From CAMTWZ01 sp041749075 (lineage in GTDB: Bacteria > Bacteroidota > Rhodothermia > Balneolales > HLUCCA01), in assembly GCA_041749075.1 (NCBI GenBank), contig JBGTBY010000009.1:1-63484 (forward strand): 63,484 nt of DNA, in the 5' to 3' direction. The position numbers and the translations under genes are program-made. The notes under the pieces were generated by a model, which had not been told where the DNA came from, made no database searches, and worked only from the letters and a program-made list of their open reading frames with translations. Below are positions 9,295 through 18,012 of this stretch, in pieces (positions within the stretch are counted from its first letter, which is position 1; each line of letters begins with the position of its first letter).

Positions 9295-10419
9295 ATGCGC
9301 TTTTTGATTGTATCGATACTGTTTCTTTTACACTTCAGCCCTCTTCTCGCCCAAGATTCCCTCCTATTTGTTGTCCGTGTGGACGACATTACCTCTCGAA
9401 CAACCTCCTCACAATACATGCCACGAGGCATCCTGCCGTTCCAAAATATGATGGAATCGAAGGGTGCTAAGGTCTCCTGGGCGGTGATGCCGGCCCGACT
9501 CGCCGAACCCGGCGTGAACACCGGCGGAGAACTGGGTCGACAACTTCGCGAAACCCACTCGCGCGGGCATGAGATCGTTTTACATGGGTTTGATCACATT
9601 TGCGATTTTGATGGAAATTCGGGTCATGAGATGTATCACCCCAGCCATGCTCCGTTTACTTATGCCGAGCAATCTGCCACCATCAACAAAGGTCTCAAAC
9701 TGCTGGCCGACAGTGTGAACGGTTTGCGTCCCACCTCGTTCATCCCGCCAGGTCATTTTAGTGATGCGACCACACATCAGGTTCTATCCGATGAAGGCTT
9801 TCGTGTGATCGGTATCGGTGCGGCGCCAGGGAATGTGCTTCCGGGATTCCATAACATCGGAACCAGCGAAGATTTCAACTGGGCGCTCACCCAAAACTCT
9901 TATGTCGCCAAACGCACCGAAACACTGAAAGACATCCGAGCCAAGGCGGCGTCTCAAGGTCATTACACATTTTTACTTCACGACCCCTTCACGCGTCCGG
10001 GCTACCTGAACGGACTCGTGATCCAATGGGCCGGGGAAATCCTGGATTCAGTGAAGGTGGAATATGGAAGCCGGCTTCGCTTCGTCACCATCCGCGAATT
10101 GGGTGAAGCGCTGACACAAGTACCCACATCCATCGAGACAGATGATGTTCTTGCGAACGACATCCAATTGCTCGGCAATTACCCCAATCCCTTCAATCCG
10201 TCCACACAGATTCGATTTTCTCTACATACGTCCCACGTCATTCGTCTCACGGTCCACGACATCCTCGGTCGCGAAATCGCTGTTTTGACCGATGGCGTGA
10301 TGCCGGCTGGAACTCATTCTGTGACATTCGACGCAGGAACCCGGGCTAGCGGCGTCTATTTGATCCGACTCACATCCGGCACGAACGTCCTCACTCAAAC
10401 CATGATGCTGGTCCGCTGA
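9295..10419 (+). CDS. secreted polysaccharide-deacetylase-like protein (DUF2334 type) with T9SS tail
   Basis: The 374-residue protein has a signal peptide ending at LLAQ and a deacetylase-like NodB/DUF2334 domain at about 24-285. The motifs are an early VVRVDDI with paired Asp, EIVLHGFDH with the metal-binding His residues, FIPPGH in the middle and a late FLLHDPF. The last 80 or so residues form a T9SS sorting domain that begins at NYPNPFNPSTQIRFSL and ends in a conserved beta-rich tail (YLIRLTSGTNVLTQTMMLVR). It is probably exported through the type IX system and acts on a surface or extracellular glycan; the exact substrate is unknown. The neighbouring 1106-residue envelope gene ends 1 base away on the opposite strand. 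Confidence 0.85.
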   Translation: MRFLIVSILFLLHFSPLLAQDSLLFVVRVDDITSRTTSSQYMPRGILPFQNMMESKGAKVSWAVMPARLAEPGVNTGGELGRQLRETHSRGHEIVLHGFDHICDFDGNSGHEMYHPSHAPFTYAEQSATINKGLKLLADSVNGLRPTSFIPPGHFSDATTHQVLSDEGFRVIGIGAAPGNVLPGFHNIGTSEDFNWALTQNSYVAKRTETLKDIRAKAASQGHYTFLLHDPFTRPGYLNGLVIQWAGEILDSVKVEYGSRLRFVTIRELGEALTQVPTSIETDDVLANDIQLLGNYPNPFNPSTQIRFSLHTSHVIRLTVHDILGREIAVLTDGVMPAGTHSVTFDAGTRASGVYLIRLTSGTNVLTQTMMLVR

Positions 10420-13400
10420 TCAGAATACGGCGGTCATGGTCATGCGAACGGTTTGAATCGGCGCACCGGCTTGGCGTGTGCGTCCGTCATATTGCAATGA
10501 TGCCCGAACTTGCTCGCTGGTCGCCACATTCACGTTCAACGTCCAATACATTGACCGCCCGATACCGGCGCCTTCGGTGAGTTCAAATTCGGACAGAGGC
10601 GATGGCGTCCCACTCAACGTGATGCTCCGAAACTCCACCCCGCTGAACACATTCCATGATGTCCAGATCCGGGATGTGCTCTCCACTTTCACCCGAACCG
10701 CGCTCGCATCGACGGGCTGAGCCGGGGCTTCATCCCGCTTCTGCTGCACACTGAAGCGGATATGACCCTGCCAGGCGGATGTGGGCCAGAACCGAACATA
10801 GGGCGCGATCATCCATCCGTCGATGTCCATATTCCGGAATGCGGCATCCCGACTTTCAACCGACCGACCCGCGTTTTCCGCTTCCATCCCGATCAGCGCA
10901 ATCCGCTCAAACCGGTACTCGCCCGACACGCCGAACCGATGCTGAGTCGACGTTTCCGGACCCAGCACTTGCTGCATCTTCCCACGACTCACATCGGATG
11001 TCAGTCTCATGCTCCAACTCGAGCTGCGTTGGAACAGATCGATGTGATTGGTCAGGCGGATGCGGCCATTCACCGTTGTGCTGTCATTCTGAAACGCCGA
11101 CCAACGAAGCAGATAAATATCGGATGGGGTTTGTGTGCGGTTCTGTTCCCTCAGATCGAAGGAGCCTCTGTAGCGGATTTGGCTCAAAACCGCATTTCCG
11201 GGAAACCAATGGACGGGATCGAGCACCCAATTCACCCGCGAATCAACCGATACGATCGGAAATACGTCTTCCGACGGACGAAATTGCTTGATGTAGGTGC
11301 CTTCATTGGGTGTGGTCTCCGGAAAAAACTCATCCACCTGCCGGACGCCATCATTGTTCAAATCGATCCATACATATTGACCCGATTCGGGTCCCACTTC
11401 CAAATAGGTCTCATCCAACAAAGCGCGGCTTTCTGTGTTCACTTCGTGCGAAAACCGGACACTGAACGCCCGATTCGGCGCTTCGATATCGGTATCGGAA
11501 CGAAGAGTGATGCCTCGCGAGGTTTCATTCAGCACGCCGGATGTCGGGTCCGTCGCGAATTGCCTGTTCCGAAACACGAGTCGATTCTGCGTTCGCACCC
11601 AGGTGCCGGGATCCAGCACCACATCCCCTTCCCAGGTCGTGCTTTCGGCGGTTCGTAGGTATCGTTCGGATTTGGATTGCTCTTCGATCCGATGTCCACG
11701 GAAGATCGCGGCGCTCACCCATCCCATTTGGTCCATCATCAATCCCGGTGTCAAATCTAGATAACGGGTTTCTCTCTCGGCTTCACGCTGTTCGGCATCC
11801 CACCGAAAAACCGGGGTCAATTTCCATGGATAGCGGATGTCGCCATCGGTCCGGGCTGCGAGTCCATAAGTGGATGAGGTTCGTTCCCCATCCGCTCGTA
11901 GCATCGGAAAACCGGGTTCTGCCGTGTCCAGATCAAATCCGGCTCGGTTGCTTTCGAAGGCACCCCGACGCAAAAACCCACCGAAGACACGGAACCTCGA
12001 TTGAGGCGATATCGCATACCCCAGATCGATGTCATTCACGATATCTTCGCCTGCCGCGGTGATTGGCACATTCCATTTTCGGTCGAATTCGACATCGCGG
12101 ATGCGGTCGAAGAACGCGGTGTTGCGTCCTAAATAGCGGTGCTGTGCGGATCCATACAACCGACCCGAGAATACCGCCGCCGTTCTCCATCCGTAATCGA
12201 CATTGTCGGAATTATCGCGTTGCGAAAACCGGTTCTTGTCCAACACACTCATCATCACTTCGGTTTCAAGAGCGATGGTGGATGTGAGCGTGATGGATGA
12301 ATAACCCGACAACAATTGTTGCTCCTGCGGTGCGATGAGTGTTCGAAATGGCTCGAAATCACCATTTCCGGCACCGACAAACTGATACACCACGGAATTC
12401 GCGAAGGAAGGAATACTTCTATAAGACCCCGCGCCGGATTCCACCCTTGAAAAAAACACACGGAATACGCCATCCGGATCCCCAGGGCGATGTTCGTAAA
12501 TCGTTGTCGGGATGCCGCCGATTAGAGAATCGCGTTTCACATAGAGCACATAATCGGCATCGAGGCGAAATCCGACCGAATCCGCACCCGAGACCACTGC
12601 AAGAGATCGATCATCCCCGGCGAGTCGCAAAACCTCTCTTTCCTGCTCAGTAATGCCGACGGATTCCGTGAAACGGATATCGTCTGCTTCGCGGATGTAG
12701 CTGAATCCGAACGCCATCCGCCCATCCAACAACAATGGGGATGTGGCCTGCGCGGCAAGGAGCGAGCGAGAATAGGACGAGCTCAGATACTGATAATCGA
12801 CCACGATGCGATGATCGGCGCGGATCAACCGACGATTCGTGAAGGTGATTTCCCCCAAGCCATAATCAATCACATAATCCTGGTCTTGTCCGCGGCGCAA
12901 AAGAACCCCATCCAAAAACACTCGCTCGGTTCCGGCCAGAACAACCACGAACGGTTCGTCGGATGCGCCCGTGAGTCGATACGGCCCCTGAATGCCGTCA
13001 GACGCGCGCAAGGTCGTGGTTCGGAAGTTTCCCCGCATTACCGCCGCGGCCGCGGTGTAGGACCCGGCAGGGGTATTGGATCGCACCTCAACCCCTTGCA
13101 GCCGACGGGAGAATCGCGCGAAATGACTTCCATCCAGATTCACATCGATATCCCCCATCTGCATGGACGCGTTCGGATGGATGAGGCGCACATACACTTG
13201 ATCGAATTCGCGCAGGGTTTGGGTGGTACCGTCGGGCTGGATGGGGGTTGATCGGTCCGTCAGCGATGCGGTGATGAAGATAGAATCGGTGATGTAGCCG
13301 CTCACATCGAATTGGAGTCCGCTTTCCAATGTGAGGTCCCGATCCGATCCAATCTGAAGGCCACGTGTGAAACTCCCGCTTTTCTGAAGTCGGTTGTCGC

Positions 13401-13740
13401 CGAATAACGGTTCTTGCCGTCGTGTGATGGTTGGTGAAGCGCTGCTCTCGCCACCATCCCATTGTCCGCGTGTGCGAATGATTGGAAGCGGGAGAGTGAC
13501 GGGATGTGTTCGATACGTCACCAGGACTTCTGAGGGAGGATCCACCACCAGTCGGAGCATGCCCGTTGGGGAGTCGAATGACCAAGATAGAGCGCCGGTC
13601 ACCGTCAAGGAATCTGGAATGACCAAGAATTCGATAAAGACCGTGGTATCTGGCGACACCACATCAAACCACTTCTGCTGAGCCGAGACGGCCGCATTGA
13701 GCATCAGCACAAGAAAAATCAGCCCTACTGCACGTTTCAC
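10420..13740 (-). CDS. large predicted outer-membrane beta-barrel protein
   Basis: I chose the GTG at 13740, giving 1106 residues, because it directly precedes a good signal peptide (KRAVGLIFLVLMLNAAVSAQ). An ATG at 13803 would lie inside the rplI terminator hairpin. After the signal comes a beta-sandwich-like region, then SGSFTRGLQIGSDRDL and a segment reading SLTDRSTPIQPDGTTQTLREFD near residue 200. The rest alternates short polar and aromatic strands (many R-W/Y-F patterns) up to a final beta strand, as in barrel proteins. The IQP-G-TQ and EFD region resembles long envelope proteins of the FCB group; I recall a similar segment in SprA-type proteins, which I could not check. No enzyme motif is seen. 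A role in the outer membrane is inferred. Confidence 0.75.
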   Translation of the reverse strand: MKRAVGLIFLVLMLNAAVSAQQKWFDVVSPDTTVFIEFLVIPDSLTVTGALSWSFDSPTGMLRLVVDPPSEVLVTYRTHPVTLPLPIIRTRGQWDGGESSASPTITRRQEPLFGDNRLQKSGSFTRGLQIGSDRDLTLESGLQFDVSGYITDSIFITASLTDRSTPIQPDGTTQTLREFDQVYVRLIHPNASMQMGDIDVNLDGSHFARFSRRLQGVEVRSNTPAGSYTAAAAVMRGNFRTTTLRASDGIQGPYRLTGASDEPFVVVLAGTERVFLDGVLLRRGQDQDYVIDYGLGEITFTNRRLIRADHRIVVDYQYLSSSYSRSLLAAQATSPLLLDGRMAFGFSYIREADDIRFTESVGITEQEREVLRLAGDDRSLAVVSGADSVGFRLDADYVLYVKRDSLIGGIPTTIYEHRPGDPDGVFRVFFSRVESGAGSYRSIPSFANSVVYQFVGAGNGDFEPFRTLIAPQEQQLLSGYSSITLTSTIALETEVMMSVLDKNRFSQRDNSDNVDYGWRTAAVFSGRLYGSAQHRYLGRNTAFFDRIRDVEFDRKWNVPITAAGEDIVNDIDLGYAISPQSRFRVFGGFLRRGAFESNRAGFDLDTAEPGFPMLRADGERTSSTYGLAARTDGDIRYPWKLTPVFRWDAEQREAERETRYLDLTPGLMMDQMGWVSAAIFRGHRIEEQSKSERYLRTAESTTWEGDVVLDPGTWVRTQNRLVFRNRQFATDPTSGVLNETSRGITLRSDTDIEAPNRAFSVRFSHEVNTESRALLDETYLEVGPESGQYVWIDLNNDGVRQVDEFFPETTPNEGTYIKQFRPSEDVFPIVSVDSRVNWVLDPVHWFPGNAVLSQIRYRGSFDLREQNRTQTPSDIYLLRWSAFQNDSTTVNGRIRLTNHIDLFQRSSSWSMRLTSDVSRGKMQQVLGPETSTQHRFGVSGEYRFERIALIGMEAENAGRSVESRDAAFRNMDIDGWMIAPYVRFWPTSAWQGHIRFSVQQKRDEAPAQPVDASAVRVKVESTSRIWTSWNVFSGVEFRSITLSGTPSPLSEFELTEGAGIGRSMYWTLNVNVATSEQVRASLQYDGRTRQAGAPIQTVRMTMTAVF

Positions 13741-13760
13741 GGAAATGGGTTTGGTAGGCC

Positions 13761-13800
13761 TAAAATAAAAAAGGTGAACGAGGGTTCCCCGTTCACCTTT
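13761..13800 (-). terminator. Rho-independent terminator after rplI
   Basis: An 11-base arm AAAGGTGAACG (minus strand, 13800-13790) pairs perfectly with 13780-13770 around a 9-base loop and is followed by a T-rich run. It closes the rpsF-rpsR-rplI transcript. It also overlaps an upstream ATG of the next gene, which argues for the GTG start of that gene at 13740. Confidence 0.88.
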
Positions 13801-13823
13801 CAAAAATGCGTTGAATCGCGGTC

Positions 13824-14264
13824 TTAGGCTTTAACTACCCAGACTTTGACCGTGGCTTTCACATCGGAAACGAGCGCGATGGTCGCGGCATGTTCACCGA
13901 GGGTTTTCACATTCTCAATGGAAATCTTACGACGGTCCACTTCAATGCCTTTTTCAAGGAGGGCTTCCGCCACATTCGCATTGGTCACGGTACCGAAGAT
14001 TTTTCCATCTTCATTGGCGTTCACACTGATCGTGATGGAGGTCGCGTTCAGTTTTTCGGCCAATTCTTTCGCGTTTTTCAGGGTTTCGGACAGGCGGACA
14101 GTCGCATATTTCTTGCGCTCCGACGCCATTTTCAGATTGCCTGTGTTGGCGATCAAGGCGAGCCCTTTCGGGATGAGGTAGTTACGGCCGAATCCGTCTT
14201 TGACGGTGATCACGTCACCGGCTTCACCCAGATTTTCAACAGTTTGTTTCAGAACGAGTTTCAT
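13824..14264 (-). CDS. rplI: 50S ribosomal protein L9
   Basis: L9 binds 23S rRNA near the L1 stalk and helps keep the reading frame. The 146-residue protein shows the N-terminal RNA-binding domain (MKLVLKQTVENLGEAGDVITVKDGFGRNYLIPKGLA), the long connecting helix and the C-terminal domain with GKIFGTVTNANVAEAL. Length is normal. It is the last gene of rpsF-rpsR-rplI, 17 bases after rpsR, and is followed by a strong terminator. The order lacks ssb between rpsF and rpsR, which many Proteobacteria and Firmicutes have. Confidence 0.97.
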   Translation of the reverse strand: MKLVLKQTVENLGEAGDVITVKDGFGRNYLIPKGLALIANTGNLKMASERKKYATVRLSETLKNAKELAEKLNATSITISVNANEDGKIFGTVTNANVAEALLEKGIEVDRRKISIENVKTLGEHAATIALVSDVKATVKVWVVKA

Positions 14265-14281
14265 GAGTTGATTTCCGGTGA

Positions 14282-14548
14282 TTAACGAAGGTTTTCAGCG
14301 ACGAACGGCAGCAGACCAAGATGGCGTGCGCGTTTGACGGCGGCACAGAGCTGGCGTTGGAACTTGGCGCTGGTTCCGGTCACACGACGTGGAAGAATCT
14401 TCCCTTGGTCGTTGATGAACTTCTTCAGCACTTCCGTGTTTTTGTAATCGATGTAGATGAAACCGGATTTGCTGAACAGGCACTCACGTGGAGGGCGGAC
14501 AGTCGCCTTGCGGGCCGCGGTATTCTTGTTTGCGGGTTTGCCTCTCAT
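14282..14548 (-). CDS. rpsR: 30S ribosomal protein S18
   Basis: S18 forms a heterodimer with S6 on the 30S platform. The 88-residue protein has a basic N-terminal tail, then IDYKNTEVLKKFINDQGKILPRRVTGTSAKFQRQL and the RARHLGLLPF signature. Its start overlaps the rpsF stop by four bases (ATGA), which suggests coupled translation of the S6 and S18 partners. Confidence 0.97.
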   Translation of the reverse strand: MRGKPANKNTAARKATVRPPRECLFSKSGFIYIDYKNTEVLKKFINDQGKILPRRVTGTSAKFQRQLCAAVKRARHLGLLPFVAENLR

Positions 14549-14916
14549 TTCTTCTCCTCCTCGGTGCGCTCACGAAGCACTGGAAGTGTTCCGTTTTTTT
14601 GAATCTCGCGGTATGCAAGCATTTTGTTATCGTATTTGATCGTCAAGTAGCGAAGCACGTTGTCGTCGATCTCCAACTGGCGTTCCAGTTTCACAATCAA
14701 GGCGCCAGGGGCATGGAAATACGCGTTCACGTAGTAACCGCTGCTTTTCTTTTTGATGGGGTAAGCAGTGGATTTGATTCCCCACTCTTGCACTTCGTCG
14801 ATCGTGGCGCCGTTGTCTGCGAGGTACTTGGTGTACTTCTCGACGGTCACCTTGAATTGGTCTTCTTCCAAGACCGGGTTGACGATATACGTCAACTCAT
14901 AATACGTTTGAGCCAT
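14545..14916 (-). CDS. rpsF: 30S ribosomal protein S6
   Basis: S6 is the binding partner of S18. The 123-residue protein begins MAQTYYELTYIVNP and has the ferredoxin-like fold pattern with EVQEWGIKSTAYPIKKKSSGYY and LRYLTIKYD. It is the first gene of the three-gene ribosomal unit. The gap of about 70 bases to nuoN's stop contains only a weak small hairpin, so read-in from the minus strand cannot be excluded, but nuoN lies downstream of rpsF on this strand. Confidence 0.96.
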   Translation of the reverse strand: MAQTYYELTYIVNPVLEEDQFKVTVEKYTKYLADNGATIDEVQEWGIKSTAYPIKKKSSGYYVNAYFHAPGALIVKLERQLEIDDNVLRYLTIKYDNKMLAYREIQKNGTLPVLRERTEEEKK

Positions 14917-14989
14917 TTTTTCCTATGGATGTTTATCGAATAAACAGTCTCCGGTTGTTCCGGAAACAGGGCGCGAAAAGTACGCTTTT

Positions 14990-16396
14990 TTAGAACAAAT
15001 TCACAATTAAACCTGGGTTGACCCCGAAATAAAGCGTCAATAACGCGAGCACCACAATGCTTCCGAGATACAGATTTGTGGGCGTTTCCGGCTCGATATC
15101 GAATTCCGGCTGACGGAAGTACATGTACACCATCACTCTGAGATAATAGAAAGCGGCGGCGGCCGACGTCAGCACGCCAATCAGGGCCAGCATCACATAT
15201 CCTTGCTCAATGGCCGCGGCAAACACTTGGTATTTTCCAGCAAAGCCTGCGAACGGAGGTATTCCCGCCAAGGAAAACAAGAAGATCGTCAGCATCACGG
15301 CAAGAGCGGGCTTTTTGAAGCCGAGTCCAGCGAAATGCTCGAGGTTGCTTACCTCGGAGCCCTTTGTGGTTTCGTAATGAGCGATGACAGCGAACGCGCC
15401 GATGTTCATCAAGGTGTAGGCAAACAGGTAGAACAACACGCCGTCGTAGCCTGCAACGGTTCCTGCGGTGAGGCCGACCAGCGCATACCCGGCATGCGCG
15501 ATGCTGGAATACGCCAACATCCGCTTCACATTATGTTGAACCAATGCGATGAGGTTTCCAAAAACCATGGTGAGGATGGCGACAATTTCAAAGACGGTCG
15601 ACCATTCCCCAACACTGCTTTGAAGGGCCCGACTCAAAATCAGAATCAAGCTCACAAAGGCGGATGTTTTCGCAGCAGTGGCCATATAGCCGGTGATGGT
15701 GGTCGGCGAGCCTTGATACACATCAGGCGTCCACATATGGAATGGAACAGCGGAAATCTTGAAGAAGAATCCAATGAGCAAGAAGGCGACACCGCCCCAA
15801 TAAATGAGTCCTTTATCGGTCGCCGCACCGATGACATCCAACGAGGTGGATTGCGTCGCACCATACAACAAGGCGATTCCATACAGGAAAAACCCAGTGG
15901 AAAACGCGCCAAGCAGGAAATACTTAAGAGCCGCTTCAATGCTACGCTTCTCTTCTTTCACGAGTCCGGCGAGCACATACAAGCAGACGGACATCGTTTC
16001 GAGTCCGACAAACGTGGCCACGAGATCCATCGACGACGCCAGCACAATCATACCCGTAGTGCCTAGCAGGATGAGGCTATACACTTCGGCGACATGGTGA
16101 TGGATTTTTTCGAGGTACGATTTCGACAACAGCAACGTGAAAAACGTACCCAACAGTACAACCATCGTGCCGAATGCGGCAGTACCGCCATAGCCGACCA
16201 TTCCTGAGAACAGAAGTCCTTCGGCGCCGAGAAGATCTCGGATGGAGATGACCAAGGCAAGAAGCACGGTTCCGGTGCTCACCGTCCAAACATGACGGAT
16301 ATCGGTTTTGTATGCGGCCATCATCATGGCGGCTAGTCCGCCGATCGTGGTCAGGATGGCGGGAAGAAACAGGGACATTTCGGTCGTTAGATCCAT
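14990..16396 (-). CDS. nuoN: NADH-quinone oxidoreductase subunit N
   Basis: NuoN is one of three antiporter-like membrane subunits that pump protons in respiratory complex I. The 468-residue protein is hydrophobic throughout, with about 13-14 helices. It contains the conserved Glu in GLETMSVCLYVLAG, a Lys in RSIEAALKYFLLGA, and LLIGFFFKISAVPFHMWTPDVYQGSPT. It is the last gene of nuoJKLMN and lies 9 bases after nuoM. Confidence 0.97.
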   Translation of the reverse strand: MDLTTEMSLFLPAILTTIGGLAAMMMAAYKTDIRHVWTVSTGTVLLALVISIRDLLGAEGLLFSGMVGYGGTAAFGTMVVLLGTFFTLLLSKSYLEKIHHHVAEVYSLILLGTTGMIVLASSMDLVATFVGLETMSVCLYVLAGLVKEEKRSIEAALKYFLLGAFSTGFFLYGIALLYGATQSTSLDVIGAATDKGLIYWGGVAFLLIGFFFKISAVPFHMWTPDVYQGSPTTITGYMATAAKTSAFVSLILILSRALQSSVGEWSTVFEIVAILTMVFGNLIALVQHNVKRMLAYSSIAHAGYALVGLTAGTVAGYDGVLFYLFAYTLMNIGAFAVIAHYETTKGSEVSNLEHFAGLGFKKPALAVMLTIFLFSLAGIPPFAGFAGKYQVFAAAIEQGYVMLALIGVLTSAAAAFYYLRVMVYMYFRQPEFDIEPETPTNLYLGSIVVLALLTLYFGVNPGLIVNLF

Positions 16397-16405
16397 TTGA
16401 ATTCC

Positions 16406-18004
16406 TTACTTGAGGGCAAGATCGTCGGTGATGTCGTACAAGGATGCGGCCCATTTCGGCATGTCGGACGCATCGGCGGACTTGGCAATCACGTCGCCTT
16501 TGATTTTGGACTGTTCGAGCATGGTGTGCACATGCCTTTCGGAATAACCGGTGAACAATTTCGGGTAGACGCCGATCCAGATGATGAAAATCATGACCGG
16601 AACCAAAAGTCCGAATTCACGCGGATTCAGGTCTTCGAGGTCTTTGTTTTCGTCGTTGGTCACTTGACCGAACATCACACGTTGGAACATCCAGAGCATA
16701 TAGACTGCGGCAAGAATCACACCGGATGTGGCCAAGATCGCATACCAGCCTGAATTCAGGGCGACCGAGTTATACGACCCCATCAGAATGAGGAATTCTC
16801 CTACGAAGCCGTTCAGGCCCGGAAGTCCGATCGAGGCGAACGTGGCGAGCATGAACATCACAGCGAACTTCGGCATGACGGAGGAGAGTCCGCCGAAATC
16901 GGAAATCAAGCGGGTGTGGCGTCGGTCATAAATCATGCCGACCAAGAGGAAGAGTGCGCCGGTGGATAATCCATGGTTGATGTTCTGAATCACCGCGCCC
17001 TGCACAGCTGTGGTGTTCAGCGCGAAGATGCCCAGAACCACAAATCCTAAGTGGCTGACCGACGAATAGGCGACCAGTTTTTTCACGTCTTTCTGAACCA
17101 TGGCCACCAATGCGCCATAGATGATTCCGATCACAGCAAGAACAGCCATCATCGGAGCAAAAGCCTCACTGGCGTTCGGGAACATGGGCAAGCAGAACCG
17201 GATGAGTCCGTAGGTTCCCATTTTCAGCATGATGGCGGCCAGAACCACGGATCCGGCAGTAGGGGCTTCGGTATGCGCGAATGGCAACCAGGTATGGAAT
17301 GGGAACAGCGGAACTTTGATACAGAACGATAGCGCAAATGCCAGGAACAAATAGGTCTGCTGTTCGAGTCCGATAAGATACTCCGGACCGGTCCACACAC
17401 GAAGATCCGAGATGAAGACGCCTTCATTCACTTTCATGCCCGCATCATAACCCACATAAATGAGTGCCACTAGCATGATGAGCGAGCCGACCAAGGTATA
17501 TAGAAAGAATTTGACTGTAGCGGGGATGCGACCCTCTCCTCCCCAGATTCCGATGAGGAAATACATGGGGATGAGGCTCAATTCGAAAAACACATAGAAT
17601 AAGACGGCATCCATCGCGGCAAAGACGCCGAGCGATCCGGTTTGAAGCAGCAAGAGCATGGCGTAGAAGCCGGCGGTATGCTTATGGACCGAGTTCCATG
17701 CGGACAGGATGACGATCGGCGCGAAGAACGTGGTGAGCATGAACAGCAACAAGCTCAGCCCGTCTAGACCGGTGATGTACTGGATGTCGAGTCCCGGCAC
17801 GAAATGGCGTCCTTCTGTGAGGAATTGAACGGATGCGCTTCCGGCCACATCAAAATTCAACAGCAAAGGCACCGATAGCGCAAACGTGGCCAAGGTGGTG
17901 AACAAGCTGACCCAGCGAATCAGGTTGTCGTTGTTACGGACCAACAACACGCCGAGCAATCCGAGCAGCGGCAGGTATATGGTGAGATTGAGTAATGTTT
18001 CCAT
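16406..18004 (-). CDS. nuoM: NADH-quinone oxidoreductase subunit M
   Basis: NuoM is an antiporter-like proton-pumping subunit of complex I. The 532-residue membrane protein carries FFELSLIPMYFLIGIWGG (with the functional Glu), FAFALSFCIKVPLFPFHTWLPFAHTEAPTAGSV-type signature segments and the KKLVAYSSVSHLGFV motif. It lies between nuoL and nuoN with gaps of 8 and 9 bases. The family length is about 490-540, so it is complete. Confidence 0.97.
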   Translation of the reverse strand: METLLNLTIYLPLLGLLGVLLVRNNDNLIRWVSLFTTLATFALSVPLLLNFDVAGSASVQFLTEGRHFVPGLDIQYITGLDGLSLLLFMLTTFFAPIVILSAWNSVHKHTAGFYAMLLLLQTGSLGVFAAMDAVLFYVFFELSLIPMYFLIGIWGGEGRIPATVKFFLYTLVGSLIMLVALIYVGYDAGMKVNEGVFISDLRVWTGPEYLIGLEQQTYLFLAFALSFCIKVPLFPFHTWLPFAHTEAPTAGSVVLAAIMLKMGTYGLIRFCLPMFPNASEAFAPMMAVLAVIGIIYGALVAMVQKDVKKLVAYSSVSHLGFVVLGIFALNTTAVQGAVIQNINHGLSTGALFLLVGMIYDRRHTRLISDFGGLSSVMPKFAVMFMLATFASIGLPGLNGFVGEFLILMGSYNSVALNSGWYAILATSGVILAAVYMLWMFQRVMFGQVTNDENKDLEDLNPREFGLLVPVMIFIIWIGVYPKLFTGYSERHVHTMLEQSKIKGDVIAKSADASDMPKWAASLYDITDDLALK

Positions 18005-18012
18005 GGATCAGA

